Below, piece after piece: positions 1 through 7,693 of a stretch of DNA of 43,275 nt. This stretch comes from JBMOKU01 sp049324315 (GTDB lineage Bacteria; Bacillota; Clostridia; Peptostreptococcales; Thermotaleaceae). Both the position numbers and the translations under genes were made by a program. The notes under the pieces are model-generated. The model made no database searches. It worked only from the letters and a program-made list of their open reading frames with translations, and had not been told where the DNA came from. The DNA is taken from NCBI GenBank assembly GCA_049324315.1, contig JBMOKU010000063.1, positions 1 through 43,275 on the forward strand, read 5' to 3'. Numbering within the stretch: the stretch's first letter is position 1; every line of letters starts with the position of its first letter.

Positions 1-200
1 AGGAGTAACACTCCTAATTCTGCTGTACTTAATGACTATATGTTATTAAGGCTTGAGAAATCATACAGAATTTATAAACGTGAGTTTATATCCTAGTGGT
101 TGAATCCTGTGACACCACCGCACTATTGAGTCCGTAGTGTGAAAAATAATATTAAATAGTAAATGTTACTATTTGGTATGATTTTAGAAATCAGGTTACC
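1..200 (+). promoter_or_regulatory. Highly structured leader upstream of ilvE (unassigned)
   Basis: Almost the whole 200 bases can be laid out as consecutive stems: AGGAGT/ACTCCT (1-6/10-15); AATTCTG/CAGAATT (16-22/66-72) enclosing CTTAAT/ATTAAG (28-33/45-50); TATAAAC/GTTTATA (73-79/84-90); GTGGT/ACCAC (96-100/114-118); CACTA/TAGTG (121-125/135-139); and a perfect 9-bp stem AAATAGTAA/TTACTATTT (154-162/166-174). The first three abut with no linker. I see no T-box consensus and recognise no known riboswitch. It may extend beyond the window start. Presence of the stems is seen; an RNA function is inference. Confidence 0.4.
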
Positions 201-1226
201 ATGAGTAAGAACGTAAACATCGATTGGAGCAAGCTGGGATTTAACTACATAAAGACCGATCTTCGGTACATATCCCATTGGAAGGACGGAAGCTGGGATG
301 AGGGAAAGCTGGTAGAGGACAACAAACTCGCTATCAGCGAAGCCTCAACTGCTCTTCATTACGGTCAGCAATGCTTCGAAGGATTAAAGGCATATCGTAC
401 GAAGGATGGAAAGATTCAGTTATTCCGTCCTGACCAAAACGCAAAACGTATGGCTGACAGTTGTAGACGGGTTCTCATGCCTGAAGTTCCTGAGGAAAAA
501 TTTGTCAATGCATGTATTGAAGTAGCAAAGGCAAATGAGCATTATGTGCCACCCTATGGTTCCGGTGCAACCTTATACATTAGACCTTTTGTCATTGGCA
601 TCGGTGACAACATTGGCGTAAAGCCAGCGCCTGAATACATTTTCTGTGTATTTTGTTTGCCTGTAGGTCCATATTTTAAGGGTGGAATGACGCCAGTAAA
701 CTTCACAGTTTCGGAATATGACAGAGCTGCTCCATATGGTACAGGTGCTGCCAAGGTAGGGGGCAACTACGCAGGAAGCTTATATCCCCATGAACTTGCT
801 GTGAAGAGAGGCTTCGCAGACTGTATTTATCTTGATCCAGCCACTCATACAAAGATTGAAGAGGTGGGTGCGGCAAACTTCTTTGGAATAACTAAGGATA
901 ATCAGTTTGTTACGCCAAAATCTCCATCCATTCTGCCAAGCATCACAAAATACTCTCTTATGCATGTAGCAAAGGAATATTTAGGCATGGAAGTAGTTGA
1001 GAGGGATGTATTTATCGACAATTTAGATGAGTTTAAAGAGGCTGGAGCCTGTGGAACAGCTGCAGTCATTACGCCTATCGGAGGCATTGAATACAAAGGA
1101 AAGCTTCATGTTTTCCACAGTGAAACAGAGGTAGGGCCTGTTACGAAAAAACTGTATGAAACCCTATATGGTATTCAGTTTGGTGATGTTGAAGCACCTG
1201 CGGGATGGATTGTCGAAGTTAAATAA
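201..1226 (+). CDS. ilvE: Branched-chain amino acid aminotransferase
   Basis: PLP enzyme that moves the amino group between glutamate and the 2-oxo acids of leucine, isoleucine and valine, the last step of their synthesis, in the cytoplasm. The 341-residue length and sequence fit the longer (BCAT-type) fold-IV class. The PLP lysine is K185 in GTGAAKVGGNYAG, and the EVGAANFF motif follows at about 221-228. The only Shine-Dalgarno match is a weak AGG five bases before the ATG, directly after the structured leader. It is monocistronic, ending in a strong terminator. The minus-strand cimA-leuCDB operon about 3.6 kb away supplies earlier steps of the same pathways. Family assignment is firm. Confidence 0.96.
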   Translation: MSKNVNIDWSKLGFNYIKTDLRYISHWKDGSWDEGKLVEDNKLAISEASTALHYGQQCFEGLKAYRTKDGKIQLFRPDQNAKRMADSCRRVLMPEVPEEKFVNACIEVAKANEHYVPPYGSGATLYIRPFVIGIGDNIGVKPAPEYIFCVFCLPVGPYFKGGMTPVNFTVSEYDRAAPYGTGAAKVGGNYAGSLYPHELAVKRGFADCIYLDPATHTKIEEVGAANFFGITKDNQFVTPKSPSILPSITKYSLMHVAKEYLGMEVVERDVFIDNLDEFKEAGACGTAAVITPIGGIEYKGKLHVFHSETEVGPVTKKLYETLYGIQFGDVEAPAGWIVEVK

Positions 1227-1250
1227 GAATCAAGAATAGTGAGATAACAT

Positions 1251-1288
1251 AAAGCTTGCCAATGCTTTCTTGGCAAGCTTTCATTTTG
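1251..1288 (+). terminator. ilvE terminator
   Basis: Perfect 12-bp stem AAAGCTTGCCAA/TTGGCAAGCTTT (1251-1262/1270-1281) with a 7-base loop, followed by a short T-rich tail, 24 bases after the ilvE stop. Confidence 0.85.
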
Positions 1289-1414
1289 GATTTTATTCTG
1301 TTTACTGGGAAGAAATCTCCGAAAAGTACCAATAGGATAGAGTTAGTGACAATATTCATTCCTCAAGCATCTTTACAATCATTTAAAGTATCTTTGGACA
1401 TACCATGGATATAT

Positions 1415-1948
1415 CTATTCTCCTACAGCATACCATCTTAAATCATCGTGTCGTATAACCTTGGTTTCTTTCGGATATCTAAATTCATACAATTTTTTCT
1501 CATCATAGGAATAAGCTATACCATTCAAATCATTCCATGGTACTTGAATATTCCAAGAAAAAACAATTCGGTTATGCTTATCTTTATATTTTCTAATTCT
1601 ATGTTCTCCTTTCCCCATCTCAATATAACTAACCTTCTCATCAGATATCTGTACAACATAAACAGTGCAATTTTCGTTATTCCCCCAACCAATAACACGA
1701 ATATTATCAGAATTACGCTTCATATGAAAACCTGTTCTTGCAACCCATACAAAAATATGTCTTTTAGAAATAATCGTGCGTGGTCCTTCTTCCGTATCAA
1801 ATAAAAAAACCGTTCCCCAATCATACTTAACTTCATCTATATATTTGGGATTCTTGCCTACTGTAAAATGAATTTTTGCGGCTTGCAGTCCAGTTAACCG
1901 ATATCCTAATATATATCCCAGAAATATAATTAGAATTACTAGAAGCAT
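1415..1948 (-). CDS. Membrane-anchored protein of unknown function
   Basis: I do not recognise this 177-residue protein. The N-terminus is a hydrophobic anchor (about residues 1-17, LLVILIIFLGYILGY), and the rest is a soluble, beta-rich, aromatic- and charge-rich domain probably outside the membrane. The start is doubtful. The first ATG (1946-1948) has no ribosome binding site, but a perfect GGAGG lies at 1983-1987 and the frame is open back to it. The in-frame codon at the ideal 7-base spacing is ATC (1973-1975), and starting there adds NRSKLLIT, a natural positively charged lead-in to the membrane segment. The true start may therefore be non-canonical or a mutated ATG. It sits alone among small unknown genes. 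Confidence 0.6.
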   Translation of the reverse strand: MLLVILIIFLGYILGYRLTGLQAAKIHFTVGKNPKYIDEVKYDWGTVFLFDTEEGPRTIISKRHIFVWVARTGFHMKRNSDNIRVIGWGNNENCTVYVVQISDEKVSYIEMGKGEHRIRKYKDKHNRIVFSWNIQVPWNDLNGIAYSYDEKKLYEFRYPKETKVIRHDDLRWYAVGE

Positions 1949-2144
1949 TGTTATTAATAATTTACTTCTATTGATAGTAACACCTCCAAATTGCCTATAA
2001 CATTATCCCACGTTTATAACTCGAGAAAATTATAGAGACAGGTACCTCGACTAGACAGAGTGAACTCATTGAAACTTCACGATCAATGAACTTGTTCCCA
2101 TGATTTGCTATACCCGTGATTTGGAATTATTTAAAATCGTAACT

Positions 2145-2459
2145 TTATTCTTTTTTCTTTTTGGTGTGGTATGCAATAGTAGCTTTTATAGCATCTAATA
2201 CTATTCCCCAAAAAGCTGATATACCGAAATGAGCTATATACCAGTATATTGAAAACTCTCCTAAAATGGTATTCCCATACACTTTAGGTCCTGAATTCAA
2301 AAAATTTCTTGCGGCATCTATGTAGCTAAGCCGCTTTAATATTGGATTTAAACTTATAAGGACAATACTTTTAGGATCTTGGCCTATGTAATGCGTATAT
2401 ATTGCAAATACACTCAACAAACACAAATAAAATGTAAAAGATCTAAATATCCGTCGCAT
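2145..2459 (-). CDS. Small membrane protein, unknown
   Basis: A 104-residue protein with a basic N-terminus (MRRIFRS), a first hydrophobic segment at about residues 8-25 and a second at about 70-90, ending in a lysine-rich tail (YHTKKKKE). The start is set at 2459 because AGGAG lies eight bases before this ATG; an ATG six codons upstream overlaps the ribosome binding site. No family recognised. A thin T-rich stretch follows the stop, without a clear hairpin. Confidence 0.5.
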   Translation of the reverse strand: MRRIFRSFTFYLCLLSVFAIYTHYIGQDPKSIVLISLNPILKRLSYIDAARNFLNSGPKVYGNTILGEFSIYWYIAHFGISAFWGIVLDAIKATIAYHTKKKKE

Positions 2460-2591
2460 AATACGCTCTCCTGTCATTTTAAAAACTAAGAAGTTCCAAA
2501 GAATCAGGGTTTGTAGTCAATCGTTTCATCCTAGATATTCCTCATATATCATCGGAACCGTCCCATCGATATGCTGCCTTCGATATGCTGA

Positions 2592-2837
2592 TTATAAATG
2601 GTTATTTTTTGATAGTTTTTCGTTGCCACGTTTAAAATTTCCTGTCACCTTTGCCATTATTAATTGCGCTTCCTTGATGTTTGCACTTTTTATTCGTGAT
2701 AAAAATTTATTACTTTCTTTTCCTTTTAAGATTGTTACTTGTTTTCCATACCAATATATAAAAACTTTGTTATCCTTTGAAACACTATATGAAAAAGGCT
2801 CTTCATCAAGTCTATTATGTTTATCCTCTTCATTCAT
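2592..2837 (-). CDS. Small conserved-type hypothetical protein
   Basis: An 81-residue soluble protein, MNEEDKHNR at the start, with a compact alpha/beta middle (SVSKDNKVFIYWYGKQVTIL) and a basic C-terminus (NFKRGNEKLSKNN). The ATG at 2837 is chosen because GGAGG precedes it by nine bases; reading further upstream would only add a hydrophobic stretch that lacks its own ribosome site. The general pattern resembles small proteins of unknown role in Firmicutes, but I cannot assign a family. It stands between two other minus-strand genes with no overlap. Confidence 0.5.
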   Translation of the reverse strand: MNEEDKHNRLDEEPFSYSVSKDNKVFIYWYGKQVTILKGKESNKFLSRIKSANIKEAQLIMAKVTGNFKRGNEKLSKNNHL

Positions 2838-3036
2838 TTTTTTATTCCTCCAGCTTAATGTACAATATGGTATCAAAAGTATATAAAAAACAGGGTTATT
2901 GACGTTAAAATGACTGAGTAATAAATAATCCACTTTTTATGTCAGTTTCTCCGTCCTCTTGGCTTGACAGATTAAAGTCATTTAGACACAGCAATCGGTG
3001 AATCTGCCTGCACAATTGTCGTGATTGATCATGTAC

Positions 3037-3504
3037 CTATAGCATTAAAAACATTTTTTCGTTGTATGTTTCAAATCCCTGAGTTCTAAAGAACTGCCCT
3101 GCATTCATGTTCTTGTACCAGAAGTCCAACTCTATACGATTTATTCCCGTTTCTTGTGACACAGATTTCGCCTTTTCCATTAAGGCTTTTCCAATTTCTT
3201 TTCCTCTAAACCTTTCTTGTACGCATATCTGATCTATATATAGCGCTGAATAACCATATTTGAACGCTGTCTCCCTGTACTCCTTTTTTGCTAATAATAT
3301 GTATCCAGCGGCCTGACCATTATAATAGGCCACGTAGGCACTTGCCTCTTGTTCTTCAAGTATCTCTTTAAAAAGTCCCTCCATTTCATCCTTATCGAAC
3401 CTTTTAAAAATCTCAGGCTCAATATTGGCGTGTATTTCTTGAACATCGTGGTTTAGTTCTGCCAGCAGTTTAGGATCTTTAGTTTCTTTTACGCAAATTT
3501 CCAT
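3037..3504 (-). CDS. GNAT-family N-acetyltransferase
   Basis: A 155-residue acetyltransferase of the GNAT fold, which transfers acetyl from acetyl-CoA to an amine; the substrate is unknown. The acetyl-CoA loop is visible as QERFRGKEIGKALMEKA (about residues 96-112, the R/Q-x-x-G-x-G/A motif), preceded by the beta4 strand YSALYIDQICV and followed by RIELDFWYKNMNAGQFFRTQGF, typical of motif B. GGAG lies upstream of the ATG with good spacing. It is a single gene with no partner that would reveal the substrate. Confidence 0.85.
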   Translation of the reverse strand: MEICVKETKDPKLLAELNHDVQEIHANIEPEIFKRFDKDEMEGLFKEILEEQEASAYVAYYNGQAAGYILLAKKEYRETAFKYGYSALYIDQICVQERFRGKEIGKALMEKAKSVSQETGINRIELDFWYKNMNAGQFFRTQGFETYNEKMFLML

Positions 3505-3635
3505 ATATTAATCTCCTTTCTACTTCACTTCCAAGCTTATTAAAAAGATTTTCACGTTAACTATTATTGTATGCACACCATGGCATTCCGGTTGTGCCAA
3601 AGGGGGAGGGGTTGTTGGCAACATTTGAATTCGGA

Positions 3636-3697
3636 AAGTGTCAACCACTCCGTCCCCTTGACACCGCCCCCTTGACACCGCCGTCCCCTTGACACCG
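3636..3697. repeat. Tandem GTCCCCTTGACACCG repeat
   Basis: Three head-to-tail units ending in CCCCTTGACACCG (3650-3666, 3667-3680, 3681-3697); the middle unit has lost the GT. An inverted GTGTCAA (3638-3644) can pair with TTGACAC of the first unit (3658-3664). The array lies just after the stop of the neighbouring minus-strand gene. Confidence 0.7.
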
Positions 3698-3698
3698 C

Positions 3699-4550
3699 TT
3701 ATGCTACGTTTTCGTCGACATTCATTTCCTTGATATCATAATTGCTATCGCATCGCACATGCACAGTTTTCTTAGGAGTCTTAAACACTAAAATTATTTC
3801 GTTATCATCCTTCAATATCTCCCTCAATATAAGATCCTGTTCCTCCTCTCGAATCCTCTCTGCTAATATGTTTCTAAGTTTATTAAATTTGTAGTTCTCA
3901 AATTTCGTTATTCTTAAATAGCTCAATTCTTCAAAGGGAAAATCAAATTTCTTTGAAAAAGCTAATTTTATGACATCCCAAGTTGCACCTGATGCAATTG
4001 AACCTAGGATGAAAAAGATGAGACTACCCGATCCGCCGCTTGCACCGCCATCAAAGCGTGATTGGTGTCCATTTAAAATTTCAAAAGGTATATTATTTTC
4101 TCTCAATAAAAGTGCTAATTCTTCATAATTGAGTTTCCCACAACCATCTAATTCAGAAATGCTCAAAATAAACCCTTCTCGGCTAAGAATATTGCAGAGC
4201 TTATCAAAATTGTTATATTCTTGGTTAGTTTGTTGTAAATTTTTCTCTGCAAAGAACTGTTCACAGGCTCTGATAACCTGGTTAACTAGGTTTTCTTCTT
4301 GGATAGTTAATTGTTTGTCATGAAAAATTAGATTAGCAGTTACATAGTAATTCTGATTGAAGTAATCATAAGAAAACTTAATCCAATCCCCTTTCGTTCT
4401 AATCATAAGAATATTGAGTTGATCAACAAAATCGGTTGTTATCATCTCAGAAGAAAATTGATAAGATTTAATTTGTCTAACCTCTGTATCAAAATTCTCA
4501 CTTCGAAAATCGATAGTTTCCACGTTAATAGTTAATGATAAATTGGCCAT
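3699..4550 (-). CDS. Hypothetical protein with one glycine-rich membrane segment
   Basis: A 283-residue protein I do not recognise. The first 160 residues look soluble, with a beta-rich N-terminus and acidic helices. A glycine/serine-rich stretch then leads into a hydrophobic segment at about 175-195 (SLIFFILGSIASGATWDV), followed by a charged C-terminal domain of about 85 residues. The start at 4550 uses the ATG ten bases after AAAGGAGG; a TTG three codons earlier lies too close to that site. The soluble-membrane-soluble layout recalls effector-associated proteins of conflict systems, but nothing here proves that. The 295 bases upstream hold no gene apart from the leuB terminator. Confidence 0.55.
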   Translation of the reverse strand: MANLSLTINVETIDFRSENFDTEVRQIKSYQFSSEMITTDFVDQLNILMIRTKGDWIKFSYDYFNQNYYVTANLIFHDKQLTIQEENLVNQVIRACEQFFAEKNLQQTNQEYNNFDKLCNILSREGFILSISELDGCGKLNYEELALLLRENNIPFEILNGHQSRFDGGASGGSGSLIFFILGSIASGATWDVIKLAFSKKFDFPFEELSYLRITKFENYKFNKLRNILAERIREEEQDLILREILKDDNEIILVFKTPKKTVHVRCDSNYDIKEMNVDENVA

Positions 4551-4800
4551 AATAAGCAAACCTCCTTTGAAAATGCTGCCTAACTACTGTATTCACTACT
4601 TAGTATCGTAAATATCTCCACATTGTCATATTTTCTAATACATGTCGCGAATGCCACTCATAAATGTTCTCCTCATTACTTTCCTTACACTCCTCGATCA
4701 TCTATATGCTTATTCCATTCTCAACAATATTCTCCTTCCCCCCACACTTCCCCTTTGCCGAAATTTATCTTCTTTTGTCGATTTCCTGGGAAATAACATG

Positions 4801-4833
4801 AAAAAAGGCGTGACTTTTTTATGTCACACCTTT
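4801..4833 (-). terminator. leuB / cimA operon terminator
   Basis: On the minus strand AAGGTGTGAC pairs with GTCACGCCTT across an 8-base loop, followed by a run of six T (4801-4832 on the plus strand), just after the leuB stop. Confidence 0.85.
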
Positions 4834-4845
4834 ATATCTCCTCTA

Positions 4846-5916
4846 TTAACTTACCATTGCCTGTGCAATCAGATCTCCCATTTTTTCTGTTCCTACTGCT
4901 GTCTTGCCAGGTTCCATGATATCCAGGGTACGATAGTCTTGGTCTAGTACTTTTGATACGGCATTTTCGATGTCTTTGGCTGCTTCTTCCATATCAAAGC
5001 TGTAGCGGAGCATCATGGCTACACTCATGATGGTAGCAATGGGGTTTGCTTTATCTTGGCCGGCGATGTCCGGTGCTGAGCCGTGGATGGGCTCATATAG
5101 TCCCAGTTTGCCTGTTCCGAGGCTGGCTGAAGGCAGCATACCCAGGGAGCCTGTCAGCATGGAGGCTTCGTCGCTGATGATGTCGCCAAACATATTGGTA
5201 GTGACAATAACATCAAACTGCTTTGGATTTCGGATGAGCTGCATGGCTGCATTGTCTACGTACATGTGGCTCAACTCCACATCCTTATATTCCTCTGCCA
5301 CCTTTAAGACCACTTCTCTCCAGAGTCTGGAGCTTTCCAGTACGTTGGCCTTGTCAATGGACATAAGCTTCTTTCCTCTTTTTCGGGCAATCTCGAAGGC
5401 TACTCTTGTGACTCGGTCTACTTCAGGGGTTGTATATAGCTCTGTATCCCAAGCCTTCTGTCCTTCCGGGATATCTGCCCTTTTCTTCTCTCCGAAATAG
5501 ATACCGCCTGTCAGTTCACGAACCACCATGATATCCAAACCGTCACCCAATACTTCTTCTTTCAAGGTAGAAGCGGATTTCAACTGTGGAAACAGGATAG
5601 CCGGTCTTAGGTTGGCAAATACGCCCAGGGCTTTTCTGATGCCTAACAGGCCAGCTTCCGGTCTTAGATGTCCCGGCAGGGTATCCCATTTGTGTCCGCC
5701 TACAGCTCCCAACAGGATAGCGTCACTCTTCTGGCAGACCTTCACGGTTTCTTCCGGCAGGGGCACACCGGTTTTGTCGATGGCCACACCGCCCATTAGG
5801 ACTTCTTCATATTTAAAACTGCATTGATATTTCTTACTGACCACGTCCAGTATTTTTAGGGCCTGTTTTACTACCTCGGGTCCTATGCCGTCTCCCGGTA
5901 TCAGTGCGATCTTCAT
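4846..5916 (-). CDS. leuB: 3-isopropylmalate dehydrogenase
   Basis: Oxidatively decarboxylates 3-isopropylmalate (leucine route) and, in the citramalate route, 3-methylmalate to 2-oxobutyrate, using NAD. Full length at 356 residues. The N-terminus (IALIPGDGIGPEVVKQAL) and the late motif GLYEPIHGSAPDIAGQDKANP are the classic isocitrate/isopropylmalate dehydrogenase signatures; the metal-binding aspartates lie in NMFGDIISDEASML. The ATG overlaps the leuD stop by one base (TAATG), which implies translational coupling. It is the last gene of the operon and is followed by a strong terminator. Confidence 0.97.
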   Translation of the reverse strand: MKIALIPGDGIGPEVVKQALKILDVVSKKYQCSFKYEEVLMGGVAIDKTGVPLPEETVKVCQKSDAILLGAVGGHKWDTLPGHLRPEAGLLGIRKALGVFANLRPAILFPQLKSASTLKEEVLGDGLDIMVVRELTGGIYFGEKKRADIPEGQKAWDTELYTTPEVDRVTRVAFEIARKRGKKLMSIDKANVLESSRLWREVVLKVAEEYKDVELSHMYVDNAAMQLIRNPKQFDVIVTTNMFGDIISDEASMLTGSLGMLPSASLGTGKLGLYEPIHGSAPDIAGQDKANPIATIMSVAMMLRYSFDMEEAAKDIENAVSKVLDQDYRTLDIMEPGKTAVGTEKMGDLIAQAMVS

Positions 5917-6407
5917 TAGCCGTTCACCCTTTCCCTTACGTAGTTCACTAGTCCGTCAGCCTTCATAATTTCCTGCATAAATTCAGGGAAAGGTGCGGCT
6001 TGATAGGTTTTGTTCTTTGTCTTGTTGGTGATAACCCCTGTATTCACATCGATGGATACCTGGTCACCATCTTGGATATCCTTGGCTGCTTCAGGGCATT
6101 CCATGATCGGCAGTCCGATATTGATGGCATTACGGTAAAAGATTCTTGCAAAAGTCTCTGCCACGATGCAGCTGATGCCTGCTACTTTGATGGCGATGGG
6201 TGCATGCTCTCGAGAAGAACCGCATCCGAAGTTTTTACCTGCCACCATGATATCTCCCGGCTGCACCTTGTTGGCAAAATCCTTATCCAAATCCTCCATG
6301 CAGTGGGAAGCCAGCTCCTTAGGATCACTGGTATTCAGATATCGTGCCGGTATGATGACATCTGTATCTACGTTATTTCCATATTTGATTACTTTTCCTG
6401 CTAGCAT
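5916..6407 (-). CDS. leuD: 3-isopropylmalate dehydratase small subunit
   Basis: The swivel subunit of isopropylmalate/citramalate isomerase, paired with LeuC. At 163 residues it is the short archaeal/clostridial (HacB-like) form. The substrate-recognition and fold motifs DVIIPARYLNTSDP (about 16-29) and GKNFGCGSSREHAP (about 57-70) are present. The start ATG shares one base with the leuC stop (TAATG), so the two subunits should be made in a coupled way. In this operon the heterodimer can act on 2-isopropylmalate and on citramalate from CimA. Confidence 0.96.
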   Translation of the reverse strand: MLAGKVIKYGNNVDTDVIIPARYLNTSDPKELASHCMEDLDKDFANKVQPGDIMVAGKNFGCGSSREHAPIAIKVAGISCIVAETFARIFYRNAINIGLPIMECPEAAKDIQDGDQVSIDVNTGVITNKTKNKTYQAAPFPEFMQEIMKADGLVNYVRERVNG

Positions 6408-7678
6408 TAGAGTACCTCCTCTGGCGATGAAATCTTTCCTGTTATGGCCGAAGCGGCTGCTACGGCTGGACTTGCCAAGTATACTTCACTTTCTGTATGT
6501 CCCATTCTTCCGACGAAGTTTCGGTTTGTGGTTGCCACAGCCCGTTCTCCTTCTGCCAGAATACCCATATGACCACCTAAGCATGGTCCACAGGTTGGCG
6601 TACTCACGGCCACTCCTGCTTCTACGAAGATTTCCAGCAATCCTTCCTTCATGGCCTGTAGATAGATCTTCTGTGTTGCCGGGAAGACAATAGTTCTTAC
6701 CCTTGGATTTACCTTCTTGCCCTTCAGTATCTTGGCAGCAATTCTTAAGTCTTCCATTCTACCGTTGGTACATGAGCCGATAACCACTTGATCAATAGGC
6801 ACATCTCCTACTTCATCGATGGTTCGGGTATTCTCTGGAAGATGAGGGAATGCTACCGTTGGTCGGATGGCAGCTAGATCGATTTCGATGACTCTGGCAT
6901 ATTCCGCGTCCTCATCGGCTTTGAATATTGTATACTCTCTTTTTGAGTGTTCTTTCACATATTCCAGCGTCTTTTCATCTACTTCGAAGATACCGTTCTT
7001 GGCTCCGGCTTCGATGGCCATGTTGGCGATGGTAAATCGGTCGTCCATGGACAGATTGGCTACTCCCTCTCCTGTATATTCCATGGATTGATATAGGGCA
7101 CCATCCACACCGATCATACCGATGATGTGCAGGATCACGTCCTTACCGCTGACCCATGGCTGTAGTTTCCCTTTCAGTACAAATTTGATGGCTTCCGGCA
7201 CTTTAAACCAGGCCTGCCCCGTTGCCATTCCACTGGCCATGTCTGTACTTCCGATCCCTGTTGAGAAAGCGCCCAACGCACCATAGGTACAGGTATGGGA
7301 GTCCGCACCGATGATGACATCACCCGGTACAGCCAGACCCTTTTCAGGAATCAGCGCATGCTCTATCCCCATCTCACCGATTTCAAAATAGTTTTCAATT
7401 TCTTTATCCCTTGCGAATTCGCGCAGCATTTTACACTGCTGGGCAGATTTGATATCCTTGTTGGGCGTAAAGTGGTCAGGTACCAAAGCCACCTTGCTTT
7501 TGTCATAAACACCTTCCACCCCTATTTTTTGAAATTCCTTGATTGCTACCGGTGATGTGATATCATTGCCTAATACTAAATCTAGTTTTGCCATAATCAG
7601 CTGCCCCGGTTTTACAGAGTCTAAACCGGCATGGGCAGCTAATATTTTCTGCGTCATGGTCATACCCATGTTCATCAT
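6407..7678 (-). CDS. leuC: 3-isopropylmalate dehydratase large subunit
   Basis: Aconitase-family catalytic subunit carrying a [4Fe-4S] cluster; isomerises 2-isopropylmalate and, in the citramalate pathway, citramalate to 3-methylmalate. The cluster cysteines are seen in VIGSCTNGR and in TPTCGPCLG, and ADSHTCTYGALGAFSTG is present. The 420-residue length is the clostridial/archaeal type that pairs with the short LeuD. Several ATGs crowd the start: AAGGAG directly abuts the first, so the fourth codon (ATG at 7669, nine bases from AAGGAG) is the likelier start, giving MGMTMTQKIL. It is followed by leuD with a one-base overlap. Confidence 0.96.
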   Translation of the reverse strand: MMNMGMTMTQKILAAHAGLDSVKPGQLIMAKLDLVLGNDITSPVAIKEFQKIGVEGVYDKSKVALVPDHFTPNKDIKSAQQCKMLREFARDKEIENYFEIGEMGIEHALIPEKGLAVPGDVIIGADSHTCTYGALGAFSTGIGSTDMASGMATGQAWFKVPEAIKFVLKGKLQPWVSGKDVILHIIGMIGVDGALYQSMEYTGEGVANLSMDDRFTIANMAIEAGAKNGIFEVDEKTLEYVKEHSKREYTIFKADEDAEYARVIEIDLAAIRPTVAFPHLPENTRTIDEVGDVPIDQVVIGSCTNGRMEDLRIAAKILKGKKVNPRVRTIVFPATQKIYLQAMKEGLLEIFVEAGVAVSTPTCGPCLGGHMGILAEGERAVATTNRNFVGRMGHTESEVYLASPAVAAASAITGKISSPEEVL

Positions 7679-7693
7679 CTCCTTTCTTTTTCT

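Noticed and set aside
1..200. T-box before ilvE
   Set aside because: There is no AGGGTGG-type T-box sequence and no terminator with T tract before the start codon; GTGGTTGAATCC is not close enough.
1448..1804. A 118-codon plus-strand frame
   Set aside because: Antisense shadow of the 177-residue minus-strand protein, with no ribosome binding site.
3636..3697. CRISPR array
   Set aside because: The units are directly adjacent with no spacers and are too short.
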